This document shows, piece by piece, positions 1 through 8,096 of a stretch of DNA of 39,995 bases (its first letter is position 1; the number at the start of each line of letters is the position of its first letter). Below the pieces are notes generated by a model that was given only the letters and a program-made list of their open reading frames with translations, was not told the DNA's origin and made no database searches. Source of the DNA: Saprospiraceae bacterium (GTDB lineage Bacteria; Bacteroidota; Bacteroidia; Chitinophagales; Saprospiraceae); assembly GCA_020631105.1 (NCBI GenBank), contig JAHDHW010000009.1:28003-67997 (forward strand), given 5' to 3'. The translations under genes were made by a program, and so were the position numbers.

Positions 1-324
1 TATCGACATAAGTACTATGCTGTTTTGGGGCTAACCGTTTCGCATGAAAAACTGATTAATTTCCCCTCGGAATACGGAGCTGCGGACTTTACTTTGATCG
101 GATCAAAAATTGAAATCTCTTTTCATAAAAATCTCTTCTTTACTACTTTCGTACAGTATAATACACAAAGTGACAACTTCAATATCAATTCAAAGCTAAA
201 CTGGCGATTCCGTCCAATGTCAGATTTGTTTATCGTGTACACCGAGAATTACAGGGCCGCAAATCTAAATATAAAGGATCGGGCACTAGTCGTCAAACTG
301 AATTATTGGATTGGCGGAGAATAA
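1..324 (+). CDS. DUF5916-like outer-membrane protein, C-terminal fragment
   Basis: The reading frame is open from base 1 to the TAA at 322-324, so this is the 3' end of a gene that begins before the window. The residues visible are alternating short beta strands with the pattern FVQYNTQSDNFNINSKL, then WRFRPMSDLF, and the protein ends in KLNYWIGGE. That pattern is typical of the C-terminal barrel of DUF5916 proteins, large Bacteroidota proteins that often carry an N-terminal carbohydrate-binding CBM9-like domain. The final strand ends close to an aromatic residue, as in outer-membrane barrels. A TTG at base 25 could act as an internal start but is almost certainly not one. The family is recalled from the motif and was not searched. 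A strong terminator follows directly. Confidence 0.65.
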   Translation, partial: YRHKYYAVLGLTVSHEKLINFPSEYGAADFTLIGSKIEISFHKNLFFTTFVQYNTQSDNFNINSKLNWRFRPMSDLFIVYTENYRAANLNIKDRALVVKLNYWIGGE

Positions 325-331
325 GTTCCAA

Positions 332-375
332 ATAAAAAGGGGCACAAGTAATAAATGACTTGTGCCCCTTTTTAT
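332..375. terminator. Bidirectional intrinsic terminator
   Basis: A perfect 18-bp inverted repeat with arms at 332-349 and 358-375 and an 8-nt loop. The core is ggggcacaagt, flanked by A-rich and T-rich ends on both strands. It lies between two converging genes (stops at 324 and 391) and can terminate both. Confidence 0.9.
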
Positions 376-390
376 TCGGATTATGCTTGG

Positions 391-846
391 TTATTCGTCT
401 TCGTCTACTTGTGTAACATTTGACATCGAATACATTAATTCATTGAGGTCACTATCGTTCAATGCGAGTACTCCTCGGATTGTTATTGCTTCAGCAGTGT
501 AGGGGATTTCTTCAATTGCAGTTACCTTTAGAACCGTTTCCGGCCCGGCACCGCCACAAAAAAAGCACATATTATATGGGAATGCGGAAAAGACGAATTC
601 AGTTTGTCCACCATAATCTTCCACAGGAATAATATATCCTCGTACCACAACCTCCTGACCTGCTAAGGCTTGTACTTCAGGGCTAAATACGGGCACATCA
701 ACTTTGAAACCCATCATCTCGTCGTATTGCTTCTTGTAGGTAATCTTAGCAAGCGTCTGCCATGTATTAGTATTATTCGAAGTTTGGGCAATGGCAGTAA
801 AGCCAATGGTAAGCATTAAAAATGAAAATATTATTTTCTTTATCAT
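391..846 (-). CDS. Small secreted DUF3299-like protein with CxxC motif
   Basis: A 151-residue protein with a clear signal peptide (cleavage near AIA-QT, residue 20). The mature part has an OB-fold-like run of strands: a GQEVVVRGYIIPVE segment (residues 63-76), then FSAFPYNMCFFCGGAGPE with Cys94 and Cys97, then a strand containing ITIRGVLALN. This order, with 'region of Gly-Tyr-x-Ile-Pro, Cys-containing loop, final x-G-x-L strand', resembles DUF3299 proteins found next to zinc-regulated ABC systems in Proteobacteria. The CFFCGG motif could bind a metal; that is inference. It lies 117 bp downstream of the FtsX-like permease and may be part of that operon, although a -7 element at 933-940 could give it its own promoter. 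The C-terminus is acidic (DEDE). Confidence 0.7.
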   Translation of the reverse strand: MIKKIIFSFLMLTIGFTAIAQTSNNTNTWQTLAKITYKKQYDEMMGFKVDVPVFSPEVQALAGQEVVVRGYIIPVEDYGGQTEFVFSAFPYNMCFFCGGAGPETVLKVTAIEEIPYTAEAITIRGVLALNDSDLNELMYSMSNVTQVDEDE

Positions 847-932
847 GATGAAGTAGATTTCGAATGTTTGCTTAAAATGTAAATAGTCATTTGATGTTTA
901 GACTATAATAATGAATCAAAGTAACCTAAGGT

Positions 933-940
933 CAAAATTA
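933..940 (-). promoter_or_regulatory. Candidate -7 element (TAnnTTTG)
   Basis: On the minus strand this reads TAATTTTG, an exact match to the Bacteroidota sigma-70 -7 consensus TAnnTTTG. It is 87 bp upstream of the DUF3299-like start, in the gap behind the permease. No clear -33 TTG was located, so it is only a candidate. Confidence 0.35.
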
Positions 941-963
941 AGGAGCTTCCGGGGTCTTTTCCA

Positions 964-2217
964 CTAAGAGTCTGTTAAAGTATCAGAAATGTCGGTTCTT
1001 GAAGCTTGAATTGCCGGAATAAGGGCCGCTAAAAGTCCAATACCGATTGCTCCTGCTAATAAGTACAACTCTTCTTTTAAGAAAATGGACCCGGAGAAGC
1101 TATATCGATAGCTGGATTCCATATACCCGGCTAATACACTCATCCCGATATGACTCAGTAAAATTCCGATGATATATCCCAAGATAGCTAATATTAAGCC
1201 TTCTAAAATAATTAGAATGAATAGCTTAATTTTTGTCGCTCCCATCACTCGCATCAAGGCTAATTCATAACGGCGATCTCGTAGAGAGTCAAAAAGAGCA
1301 ATGAAAATACTCAGTCCAGAAACGAAAACAATAACCCCGGCAACTAGCCTTAGCAGACGTTCTCCTGCCCCCATCATACTATATAGCCTATTGATTTCAT
1401 AAGCCGGCATTGCTGCCATCATATCGGTGTTCTCATTAATGTTACGGCCCAGATTCAAGGTCTGCATATTACGTTTGCTGAATTGTAAAAGCACACTGGT
1501 GATTTCTTCGTCAGGGTATGAGAGTAGATCAGAAGGATCAGCTTTTGCAATCTTACTGCTATCCGCAGGTTCTTCCTCATGGCCGTCGTGTCCACTATGC
1601 ACTTTCCAGATGCTTTGTGTATTTGTCAGGATAAGTTGGTCGACCACGCTCCCGCTTGGCGAAAGGACACCAACTACCTTGAAAGGCTCCGTGTCAGTAT
1701 GTTCATTAATACCATCAGAGACAAATCCATGTGAGCTGAAAAACTCACTGCCAACGCTAAGTCCGAGCTCATCCGCCAGAGAAGCACCAATAGTCACTTC
1801 AAAGTCCTCTTTCCATAATTGCCCTTCAGCTACTTTTGCGCCGTAGAGTTCCGTTATTTTATGATTAGTCCCAACGATTCTAAAAGATTTATAGCTATCT
1901 CCAACGGAAATAGGTACAGCCATTTTGATTAAAGGGTGTCCATCGCGTAAGAATGCTTTTGCCTCTCCTATCGTGATGTTTCCGGTTGGAGCGTCAACGT
2001 GATACATGCTATTCAGGATAAGTTGTAGAGGACTACCCTTTGCTCCGATAACCAGGTCAATACCTGCCAGGTTTTTTTGGAATTTTTCTTCGAGTTGATG
2101 ATTCAGTAAAAAGAGTAAAGAAATTAACCCTACTCCAAGTGCAAACAAAAGCAAACTCAAAAGCATCGCCAGGGGTTTGCTCGTCAAATTCCTCCAACTC
2201 AGTTTTACTAAGTTCAT
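964..2217 (-). CDS. ABC transporter permease, FtsX/MacB-like, with His-rich loop
   Basis: A 417-residue inner-membrane protein with FtsX/MacB topology: one N-terminal membrane segment (about residues 14-38), a large extracytoplasmic domain, and three C-terminal segments (about 289-310, 333-357 and 384-404). The extracytoplasmic domain has a His/acidic insertion, HSGHDGHEEE (residues 207-216), plus scattered histidines (163, 173). Such insertions are common in metal-linked members of the family, including the permease of zinc-regulated loci, and less so in LolC/E or MacB. The start ATG overlaps the last four bases of the ATPase gene (ATGA), so the two are translationally coupled and very likely form one transporter. 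The substrate is not determined by sequence; a divalent metal, a lipoprotein or a peptide are all possible, and metal is favoured by the histidines and the neighbouring DUF3299-like gene. Confidence 0.88.
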   Translation of the reverse strand: MNLVKLSWRNLTSKPLAMLLSLLLFALGVGLISLLFLLNHQLEEKFQKNLAGIDLVIGAKGSPLQLILNSMYHVDAPTGNITIGEAKAFLRDGHPLIKMAVPISVGDSYKSFRIVGTNHKITELYGAKVAEGQLWKEDFEVTIGASLADELGLSVGSEFFSSHGFVSDGINEHTDTEPFKVVGVLSPSGSVVDQLILTNTQSIWKVHSGHDGHEEEPADSSKIAKADPSDLLSYPDEEITSVLLQFSKRNMQTLNLGRNINENTDMMAAMPAYEINRLYSMMGAGERLLRLVAGVIVFVSGLSIFIALFDSLRDRRYELALMRVMGATKIKLFILIILEGLILAILGYIIGILLSHIGMSVLAGYMESSYRYSFSGSIFLKEELYLLAGAIGIGLLAALIPAIQASRTDISDTLTDS

Positions 2218-2852
2218 ACTTGTGGGTTTAAAATGATTTGATGCTCGAATTTTTCTTTAAGTCGACCATCATGAGTGACAATCAGTAGGGTTGCATTTTC
2301 TTCTGCAGCTTGTTGTTCGAGTAATTGTACAACTTCGTCACAATTGACATCGTCTAGTGCTGAGGTTGGTTCATCCGCCAGGATAACCGCTGGTTTATTT
2401 ACCAATGCTCTGGCAATGGCTACGCGCTGCTGCTCTCCTATACTCAGTTGGTCTGGTTTGCTTTTAAGTTTATGGCTAACATTGAGCCGATCAAGTAAGG
2501 CCTTAATACGGTTTCGGTCAATAGGTTTGTCTGCAAGGCTTTGTGCTAAAGCCAGATTCTCTTCAACCGTAAGGGCTTTAATGAAATGGGCTTTTTGGAA
2601 AATGATACCAATGTGTTGCCCACGAAATTGATCCAGTGCTTCTTGAGTCAAACTTTTCAGACTGGTACCATTAACGATGACATCTCCGTCTTTTGCAGTT
2701 CTAAGGCCGCCTAATAGATGGAGCAATGTGGTCTTGCCGCTTCCGGATTGTCCAAGTAATAACCAACGTTCTCCTTTCTGACATTCAATATCCGGAAAGC
2801 TTAGTGCGACATCGTCGTTATAGGTATATTTTAAATTTTTAGTTGCGAGCAT
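2214..2852 (-). CDS. ABC transporter ATP-binding protein, LolD/MacB class
   Basis: A 212-residue nucleotide-binding subunit with all expected motifs: Walker A GQSGSGKTTLL (residues 34-44), Q-loop region GIIFQKAHF, signature LSIGEQQRVAIARAL, Walker B AVILADEPTSALD and the H-loop LLIVTHD. Length and sequence fit the LolD/MacB/FtsE class, which pairs with FtsX-type permeases. It powers the overlapping permease gene downstream. The gap to the ROK kinase upstream is 23 bp, so all three are probably co-transcribed. Confidence 0.93.
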   Translation of the reverse strand: MLATKNLKYTYNDDVALSFPDIECQKGERWLLLGQSGSGKTTLLHLLGGLRTAKDGDVIVNGTSLKSLTQEALDQFRGQHIGIIFQKAHFIKALTVEENLALAQSLADKPIDRNRIKALLDRLNVSHKLKSKPDQLSIGEQQRVAIARALVNKPAVILADEPTSALDDVNCDEVVQLLEQQAAEENATLLIVTHDGRLKEKFEHQIILNPQV

Positions 2853-2875
2853 TCGAAAATATCAAAAGGTTAAGT

Positions 2876-3778
2876 TTATAGAAGTGCGGCGCCAAATACT
2901 CCGGCACTATCTCCTAGTTTTGGTCTGAGAAAAGGAGTGTCAAGGGTATGATTGAAGATGTGTTTTTCAACTTCCCAGACACCATCGCTGTATAAAAGAT
3001 CAATATTGCCAACTCCACCTCCAATTACTACCGCATCAGGGTCAATGGTATTAATGATGTTTGCGAAACCTTTCCCAAAAAAATGCAACAAGCGGTTTAC
3101 TGTTTTTGTTGCTACTTTATCAGTTCCAGCTTTGTGAGCTGCTACGATATCTTTAAGTTTTTTAGGCACTCCGACAATACTTTCGTAATATTTTTCAAGG
3201 TGCGGACCAGATAGGATTCGCTCAACGCAGCCAACTTTGCCACAATAACAATTGCCACCAGATTCATCTAAAAAATTATGGCCCCATTCTCCTCCGATTC
3301 CATGTTTGCCGCCGATAATCTTGCCGTCAATGACAAGGCCTCCTCCAACACCTGTTCCCATGATGATCCCAAAAACTACTTGTGCATCCGGAACATTATG
3401 CTTTACTGCCCCCAGCATTGTCTCCGCAATAGTAAAGCAGTTAGCATCATTAGCCATATTTACCGGAATCCCTAAGGAGCGTTGGATATCACGATGTAAA
3501 GGCATTCCATTAAGGCAGGTAGTATTGCTATTTTTCATTAAACCACTGGAAGGTTCGATCGTACCAGGAGTACCAATTCCAATTTTGTCCGGTTTGATCC
3601 CTGTCTCCGCAATTAGTACTTCTACCAAACGGCCAATCTGGCCAATAATGTGCTCGTAGCCATTTTTAGCTTCTGTTGGAATTCGTAAACGTTTTAGAAC
3701 TTTGGCACTCTCGCGATCTTCGAGAATAACGCCTTCTATTTTCGTTCCGCCCAAATCTATTCCCCAGGCTGGTCCCAT
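2876..3778 (-). CDS. ROK-family sugar kinase (glucokinase-like)
   Basis: A 300-residue cytosolic ROK kinase that would phosphorylate glucose, N-acetylglucosamine or a related sugar with ATP. The N-terminal phosphate-binding loop is GIDLGGTKIEG (residues 6-16). The catalytic Asp is in MANDANCF (Asp111). The ROK zinc site is intact: His167 in GEWGHN and the CxCGxxGC cluster with Cys177, Cys179 and Cys184. The sugar-contacting glutamates, including the one after the cluster (CVE), are present. Sugar specificity cannot be told from sequence. It is the first gene of a minus-strand run with the ABC transporter; a functional link to the transporter is not obvious. The next gene upstream is more than 500 bp away and points the other way. 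Confidence 0.92.
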   Translation of the reverse strand: MGPAWGIDLGGTKIEGVILEDRESAKVLKRLRIPTEAKNGYEHIIGQIGRLVEVLIAETGIKPDKIGIGTPGTIEPSSGLMKNSNTTCLNGMPLHRDIQRSLGIPVNMANDANCFTIAETMLGAVKHNVPDAQVVFGIIMGTGVGGGLVIDGKIIGGKHGIGGEWGHNFLDESGGNCYCGKVGCVERILSGPHLEKYYESIVGVPKKLKDIVAAHKAGTDKVATKTVNRLLHFFGKGFANIINTIDPDAVVIGGGVGNIDLLYSDGVWEVEKHIFNHTLDTPFLRPKLGDSAGVFGAALL

Positions 3779-3954
3779 ATTTTTTTATTTTTTATTCTAA
3801 AGTCATAACATTCGCTGAATATACGGAGATACTCGGTCGATGTTCAGGTGATTCTTTTCAGTTACTTTATTTTATATCGAAATTTTGAACCAATTTCTCT
3901 CGAAAATAGTTAATATTGTTACTACAAAATAAAGCAGATGAATTTTTGTTCAAA

Positions 3955-3980
3955 TATAATAATTAGCATCATTATCATTC
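3955..3980. promoter_or_regulatory. Fur/Zur-like AT-rich site (candidate)
   Basis: The minus strand contains GATAATGAT (3968-3976), identical to one half of the classical Fur box, followed by GCTAATTATTAT, a weaker second half. The site lies between ROK and ileS, about 180 bp upstream of the ROK start and at the 5' end of a possible small RNA. AT-rich matches arise by chance in a genome like this, so it is a weak call, but it fits the possible metal role of the ABC operon. Confidence 0.25.
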
Positions 3981-4058
3981 AGTGACGACAGGTCAATCTG
4001 AAGATGCTAAGCTATTCTTAAAAAGCGCTGACAGATTGATGATTTGTCAGCGCTTTTT
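3963..4058 (+). ncRNA. Candidate small RNA ending in a strong terminator
   Basis: About 96 nt with no reading frame. It begins with an 8-bp stem (ttagcatc at 3963-3970 with gatgctaa at 4003-4010) and ends in a perfect terminator hairpin at 4020-4058. A TATAAT sits just upstream at 3955-3960. The segment caatctg (3994-4000) is complementary to cagattg (4032-4038) in the left arm and loop of the terminator, so a pseudoknot or alternative fold is possible. The strong terminator has no gene ending in front of it on the plus strand, and the ROK gene to its left points away, so a transcript that starts nearby is the simplest explanation. It could instead be an attenuated leader for ileS. I do not recognise it as 6S, SRP, tmRNA or RNase P RNA. 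Confidence 0.4.
4020..4058. terminator. Intrinsic terminator between ROK and ileS
   Basis: A perfect 14-bp inverted repeat: arms 4020-4033 and 4045-4058, core gcgctgaca, 11-nt loop, A tract before and T tract after. It is symmetrical, so it could act on either strand. It lies 242 bp downstream of the ROK start and 260 bp upstream of the ileS start, with no protein gene ending at it. Confidence 0.85.
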
Positions 4059-4132
4059 AATTTGTAGAATAGATCGCTCACTATAAGATGCTTTAAAGAG
4101 ATATAGCAACCGATTTGTCGAAGCAAATTAAT

Positions 4133-4140
4133 TATATTTG
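4133..4140 (+). promoter_or_regulatory. Candidate ileS promoter -7 element
   Basis: TATATTTG matches TAnnTTTG exactly. A TTTG at 4114-4117 could be the -33 element, although the 15-bp spacing is short. A start here would give ileS a 5' leader of about 170 nt with no recognisable T-box or riboswitch. Confidence 0.4.
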
Positions 4141-4317
4141 CGGCGCTCAATTAGATTATAGCAACATTTGAAAGTTATCAATAGTATACTTATGCTGTGA
4201 TCCTGACCGATGATAAAGAAATTAAAATTGCAGGGTTGATTTGTTGCGCCATTTAATCCTGACGCAGCTCAGCGAATAATAAATATACTTTTGAAAGAAG
4301 AATAAAAACGTAAAGTG

Positions 4318-7300
4318 ATGTATAAAGAGTTTAAGAATCTCAACCTCCCGGAAATCGATAAAGCAATCCTTGCGTATTGGGAAGCAAACGAGATTTTCGA
4401 TAAGAGTATCGATCAACGAGATCCGGAGAATAGTTTTGTATTCTATGAAGGCCCGCCTTCTGCAAATGGAAAGCCTGGGATTCACCATGTCATTGCCCGT
4501 ACGGTTAAAGATTTATTTTGTCGCTTCCATACGATGAAAGGACAGCGTGTTGAACGTAAAGGTGGATGGGACACCCATGGGCTTCCGATAGAATTAAGTG
4601 TGGAAAAAGAACTCGGAATCACAAAAGAAGATATCGGCAAAAAAATATCGGTTGACGATTATAATAAGGCTTGCCGCGAAACGGTCATGCGCTATAAAGA
4701 CATGTGGGATGATATCACCCGAAAGATGGGATATTGGGTAGACCTGGAAAACCCGTATATCACTTTTGAGAATAATTACATCGAGTCGGTTTGGTACCTT
4801 TTACAAAGGCTGTATAAAAAAGGCTTGCTTTATAAAGGTTATACGATTCAACCTTATTCTCCTGCAGCTGGGACGGGATTGAGTACGCACGAACTAAATA
4901 TGCCGGGCGCCTATAAGGATGTTACGGATACCACAGTAGTCGCTCAGTTTAAAGCGGTCGAGTCAACACTACCCGATTTTCTTGCCGGAGAGCAGAATGT
5001 ACATTTCCTGGCCTGGACGACGACCCCCTGGACCTTGCCATCTAATACGGCATTAACCGTCGGGCCAAAGATAGATTACGTATTGGTGAATACTTTTAAT
5101 CAGTATACACATCAGCCCGTACAGGTGATCCTTGCAAAAGCATTAGTAGGAAAACAATTTAGTGGAAAATACGAAGCAGTAGAAGATGTAACACTATTGG
5201 AGAATTATGAAGCAGGAGCAAAGAAAGTACCTTACTATATAGCTAAAGAATTTAAAGGTGCCGATCTCGAGGGTATCCGTTATGAGCAGTTACTACCCTA
5301 CGCGCTTCCGGCTGAAAACCCAGAGAATGCTTTCCGGGTGATTACCGGGACTTTTGTCACGACAGAAGATGGTACAGGTATCGTGCATACAGCACCAACT
5401 TTTGGTGCGGATGATGCCATGGTTGCAAAGCAAGCTAATCCTCCTGTTCCACCTTTGTTGGTCAAAGATGACAAGGATAACCTCGTTCCACTCGTAGATT
5501 TGCAAGGCCGTTTTCGTCCGGAGATGGGAGAGTTTGCCGGCGCCTATGTAAAGAATGAGTATTACGATAAAGGAGAAGCGCCGGAAAGATCAACCGATGT
5601 ACAGCTCTCCATAAAACTGAAAACGGAGAACAAAGCCTTTAAGGTAGAAAAGTATAAGCACAACTATCCACACTGCTGGCGGACAGATAAGCCTGTACTT
5701 TATTATCCTTTGGATAGCTGGTTTGTCAGGGCAGCTTCGATGAAAGAGCGTATGTTCGAATTGAATAAGACCATCAATTGGAAACCTGCTTCAACCGGAG
5801 AAGGCCGTTTTGGAAAATGGCTCGAAAATCTACAAGACTGGAATCTTTCTCGTTCAAGGTATTGGGGGATCCCACTGCCGATCTGGCGAACGAAGGATGG
5901 AACTATTGAAAAATGTGTTGGTTCACTTGAAGAGCTACAAGCTGAAATAAATCAAGCAAATGAAAAGCTTGGATTAGAACAGTCTCTACCGAAAGATTTG
6001 CACCGACCTTATATCGATGAAGTTGTTTTAGTCTCTGATGCTGGGGAAGCAATGCATCGTGAGTTGGATCTGATTGATGTATGGTTTGATTCAGGATCGA
6101 TGCCTTATGCACAGTGGCACTATCCTTTCGAAAACGAAGAGAAATTTAAAAATAATTTCCCTGCTGATTTCATAGCAGAAGGAGTGGATCAGACTCGTGG
6201 TTGGTTCTACACTTTACACGCAATTGCTGTGATGGCTTATGATAGTGTAGCATTTAAAAATGTAGTTTCTAATGGATTGGTCCAGGATAAGAATGGACAA
6301 AAAATGTCAAAAAGTAAAGGAAATGCGGTGGAGCCATTTGAAACAATTGCCAAGTATGGAGCAGATGCTACGCGCTGGTATATGATCTCGAATGCACAGG
6401 CCTGGGATAATCTACGCTTTGATACAGAAGGAATAGCAGAGGTGCAGCGTAAGTTCTTTGGTACTTTATATAACACTTATGCCTTCTTTGCGCTATATGC
6501 TAATATTGATAAATTTTCATTCGCTGAGCCTAGCGTGCCGCTGAACGAACGCCCGGAAATAGACCGTTGGATTATATCGCTGCTTAATTCACTAGTGAAA
6601 AACGTAGAAGCAGATTATGCAGATTACGAGGCTACTAATGCAACGCGACGAATTCAGGATTTTGTCAATAATGAATTAAGTAACTGGTATGTCCGATTAT
6701 GTCGACGCCGCTTTTGGAAAGGAGAGCTGACCAAAGATAAATTAGCTGCTTACCAGACACTTTATACTGCAATGGCGACCATAACTAAGTTAATGGCTCC
6801 TGTGGCGCCTTTCTTTGCGGATTGGCTACACCAGAATCTGAATGATGTAACGAAATTGGAAGATACGGAATCTGTCCACTTAGCGGATTTCCCTACGGTC
6901 AATGCAGCCGCAATTGATGAGAATTTGGAACAAAGAATGGACTATGCGCAGCGAATCTCTTCTTTAGTTTTGTCCTTACGTCGGCGGGAGAAAATCAGAG
7001 TGCGACAGCCTTTACAAAAAATCTTACTACCAATTCTTGATGAAGGGTTCCGTGACCAGGTAGAAGGGGTGAAAGACTTGATTTTGTCAGAAGTGAATGT
7101 GAAAGAGATTGAGTATATAACAGATGCCTCTGGAATTATTAAGAAAAGAATCAAGCCTAACTTTAAAACACTCGGAAGAAGGTTAGGTAAAAATATGAAG
7201 GCTGCTGCACAAGCTATCGGAGCATTCAATCAGGACGATATTGCCGCAGTCGAAAAAGCAGGAGGCTATCAATTGAATGTTGATGGAGAGACGTTTGATT

Positions 7301-7662
7301 TGACCATGGAGGACTTTGAGATCAGTACAGAGGATATCCCGGGGTGGTTAGTAGCCAGCGATGGGAGCCTGACTGTTGCGCTTGATGTAACCATCACGGA
7401 TGAGCTCGAGGCAGAAGGTACTGCCCGTGAATTGGTCAATCGGATTCAGAATCTCCGAAAGAGTAAAGACTTTAATGTGACTGATAAAATTGTGGTTACC
7501 CTAGAGAAGCATGAAGCGATTACGGATGCTGTTGCGCAATTCGGGGATTACATTTGCAATGAAGTACTTGCGACTAAATTAGACTTGGAAGATTTGTCTG
7601 AAGGGGATACCATTGATTTGAATGAAGAAGTAAGTCTTAAGGTGCAGGTGGCATTGAATTAA
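4318..7662 (+). CDS. ileS: Isoleucyl-tRNA synthetase with GIHH signature motif
   Basis: A class I aminoacyl-tRNA synthetase of 1,114 residues that charges tRNA-Ile in the cytosol. The N-terminus has YEGPPSANGKPGIHH, the adenylation core carries GGWDTHGLPIE, the CP1 editing domain contains LAWTTTPWTLPSNTAL, and the second signature is KMSKSKGN (K662-S666). Length and the eukaryote-like C-terminal region fit the IleRS2 type. The normal HxGH motif is replaced by GxHH (Gly54-Ile-His-His57). This first/third-residue swap is known in some IleRS2 enzymes and is linked to very high mupirocin resistance. I chose the ATG at 4318; a GTG directly before it (4315) is the only close alternative. It is a single-gene unit, separated from the convergent crcB by a weak hairpin. 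Confidence 0.97.
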   Translation: MYKEFKNLNLPEIDKAILAYWEANEIFDKSIDQRDPENSFVFYEGPPSANGKPGIHHVIARTVKDLFCRFHTMKGQRVERKGGWDTHGLPIELSVEKELGITKEDIGKKISVDDYNKACRETVMRYKDMWDDITRKMGYWVDLENPYITFENNYIESVWYLLQRLYKKGLLYKGYTIQPYSPAAGTGLSTHELNMPGAYKDVTDTTVVAQFKAVESTLPDFLAGEQNVHFLAWTTTPWTLPSNTALTVGPKIDYVLVNTFNQYTHQPVQVILAKALVGKQFSGKYEAVEDVTLLENYEAGAKKVPYYIAKEFKGADLEGIRYEQLLPYALPAENPENAFRVITGTFVTTEDGTGIVHTAPTFGADDAMVAKQANPPVPPLLVKDDKDNLVPLVDLQGRFRPEMGEFAGAYVKNEYYDKGEAPERSTDVQLSIKLKTENKAFKVEKYKHNYPHCWRTDKPVLYYPLDSWFVRAASMKERMFELNKTINWKPASTGEGRFGKWLENLQDWNLSRSRYWGIPLPIWRTKDGTIEKCVGSLEELQAEINQANEKLGLEQSLPKDLHRPYIDEVVLVSDAGEAMHRELDLIDVWFDSGSMPYAQWHYPFENEEKFKNNFPADFIAEGVDQTRGWFYTLHAIAVMAYDSVAFKNVVSNGLVQDKNGQKMSKSKGNAVEPFETIAKYGADATRWYMISNAQAWDNLRFDTEGIAEVQRKFFGTLYNTYAFFALYANIDKFSFAEPSVPLNERPEIDRWIISLLNSLVKNVEADYADYEATNATRRIQDFVNNELSNWYVRLCRRRFWKGELTKDKLAAYQTLYTAMATITKLMAPVAPFFADWLHQNLNDVTKLEDTESVHLADFPTVNAAAIDENLEQRMDYAQRISSLVLSLRRREKIRVRQPLQKILLPILDEGFRDQVEGVKDLILSEVNVKEIEYITDASGIIKKRIKPNFKTLGRRLGKNMKAAAQAIGAFNQDDIAAVEKAGGYQLNVDGETFDLTMEDFEISTEDIPGWLVASDGSLTVALDVTITDELEAEGTARELVNRIQNLRKSKDFNVTDKIVVTLEKHEAITDAVAQFGDYICNEVLATKLDLEDLSEGDTIDLNEEVSLKVQVALN

Positions 7663-7688
7663 TAGCTAATCTACTATATTGGTTATAA

Positions 7689-7724
7689 AAATGTGGAGTA
7701 TTCATTATTGAATATTCCACATTT
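7689..7724. terminator. Hairpin between convergent ileS and crcB
   Basis: A 15-bp stem with one G-T pair: arms 7689-7703 and 7710-7724, 6-nt loop, core atgtgga/tccacat. The T tails are short on both strands, so termination may be modest. It sits between the ileS stop and the crcB stop. Confidence 0.7.
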
Positions 7725-7736
7725 CTAGTTTAGAGA

Positions 7737-8096
7737 CTAACCAGCAACTTTCAAACCTGCAAAAATAAATAACATACCCAATATAATGCTCCCTCCAATA
7801 TATGCAAAGGCCTGGGTATAATCGCCATTCTGGATTAGTTCAATATTCTCAAATGAAAAAGTAGAAAAGGTAGAAAATCCGCCACAAAAGCCAGTCGCGA
7901 GTAATAATCTGGTATAGTCAGCTGTCCCGTTTTTGAGGTGATAACCCATGATTAATCCCAAAGCAAGACAAGCCAGCATATTGGCAATGAAAGTGCCCAT
8001 AGGCGAATCCCATTCGTAAGTATTCATCCATCTTGCAATGCCATAGCGACAAAGGCTTCCAAGGCCACCACCAATGAATACCATTATTACATTCAC
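7737..8096 (-). CDS. crcB: Fluoride channel CrcB/Fluc
   Basis: A 119-residue, four-helix membrane protein that exports fluoride as a dual-topology dimer. Family marks are all present: GGGLGSLCRYG near the N-terminus, GTFIAN in the second helix, and the pore-lining TGFCGGFSTFSTFSFE segment in the third. Its ATG overlaps the end of the WecA-like gene by four bases, so the two are translationally coupled. No fluoride riboswitch precedes the operon that I can recognise. Coupling to a lipid-carrier glycosyltransferase is not an obvious functional pair. Confidence 0.95.
   Translation of the reverse strand: MNVIMVFIGGGLGSLCRYGIARWMNTYEWDSPMGTFIANMLACLALGLIMGYHLKNGTADYTRLLLATGFCGGFSTFSTFSFENIELIQNGDYTQAFAYIGGSIILGMLFIFAGLKVAG

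Noticed and set aside
1427-1846. Plus-strand frame opposite the FtsX-like permease
   Set aside because: It is antisense to a gene with strong family evidence, Ser/Cys/Pro-rich and without any recognisable domain.
3252-3659. Plus-strand frame opposite the ROK kinase
   Set aside because: Antisense shadow of conserved ROK motifs; composition is Pro/Ser-rich and unlike a real protein.
4222-4488. Minus-strand 88-codon frame across the ileS start
   Set aside because: It overlaps the ileS N-terminus, including the GIHH codons, and has no domain or promoter support.
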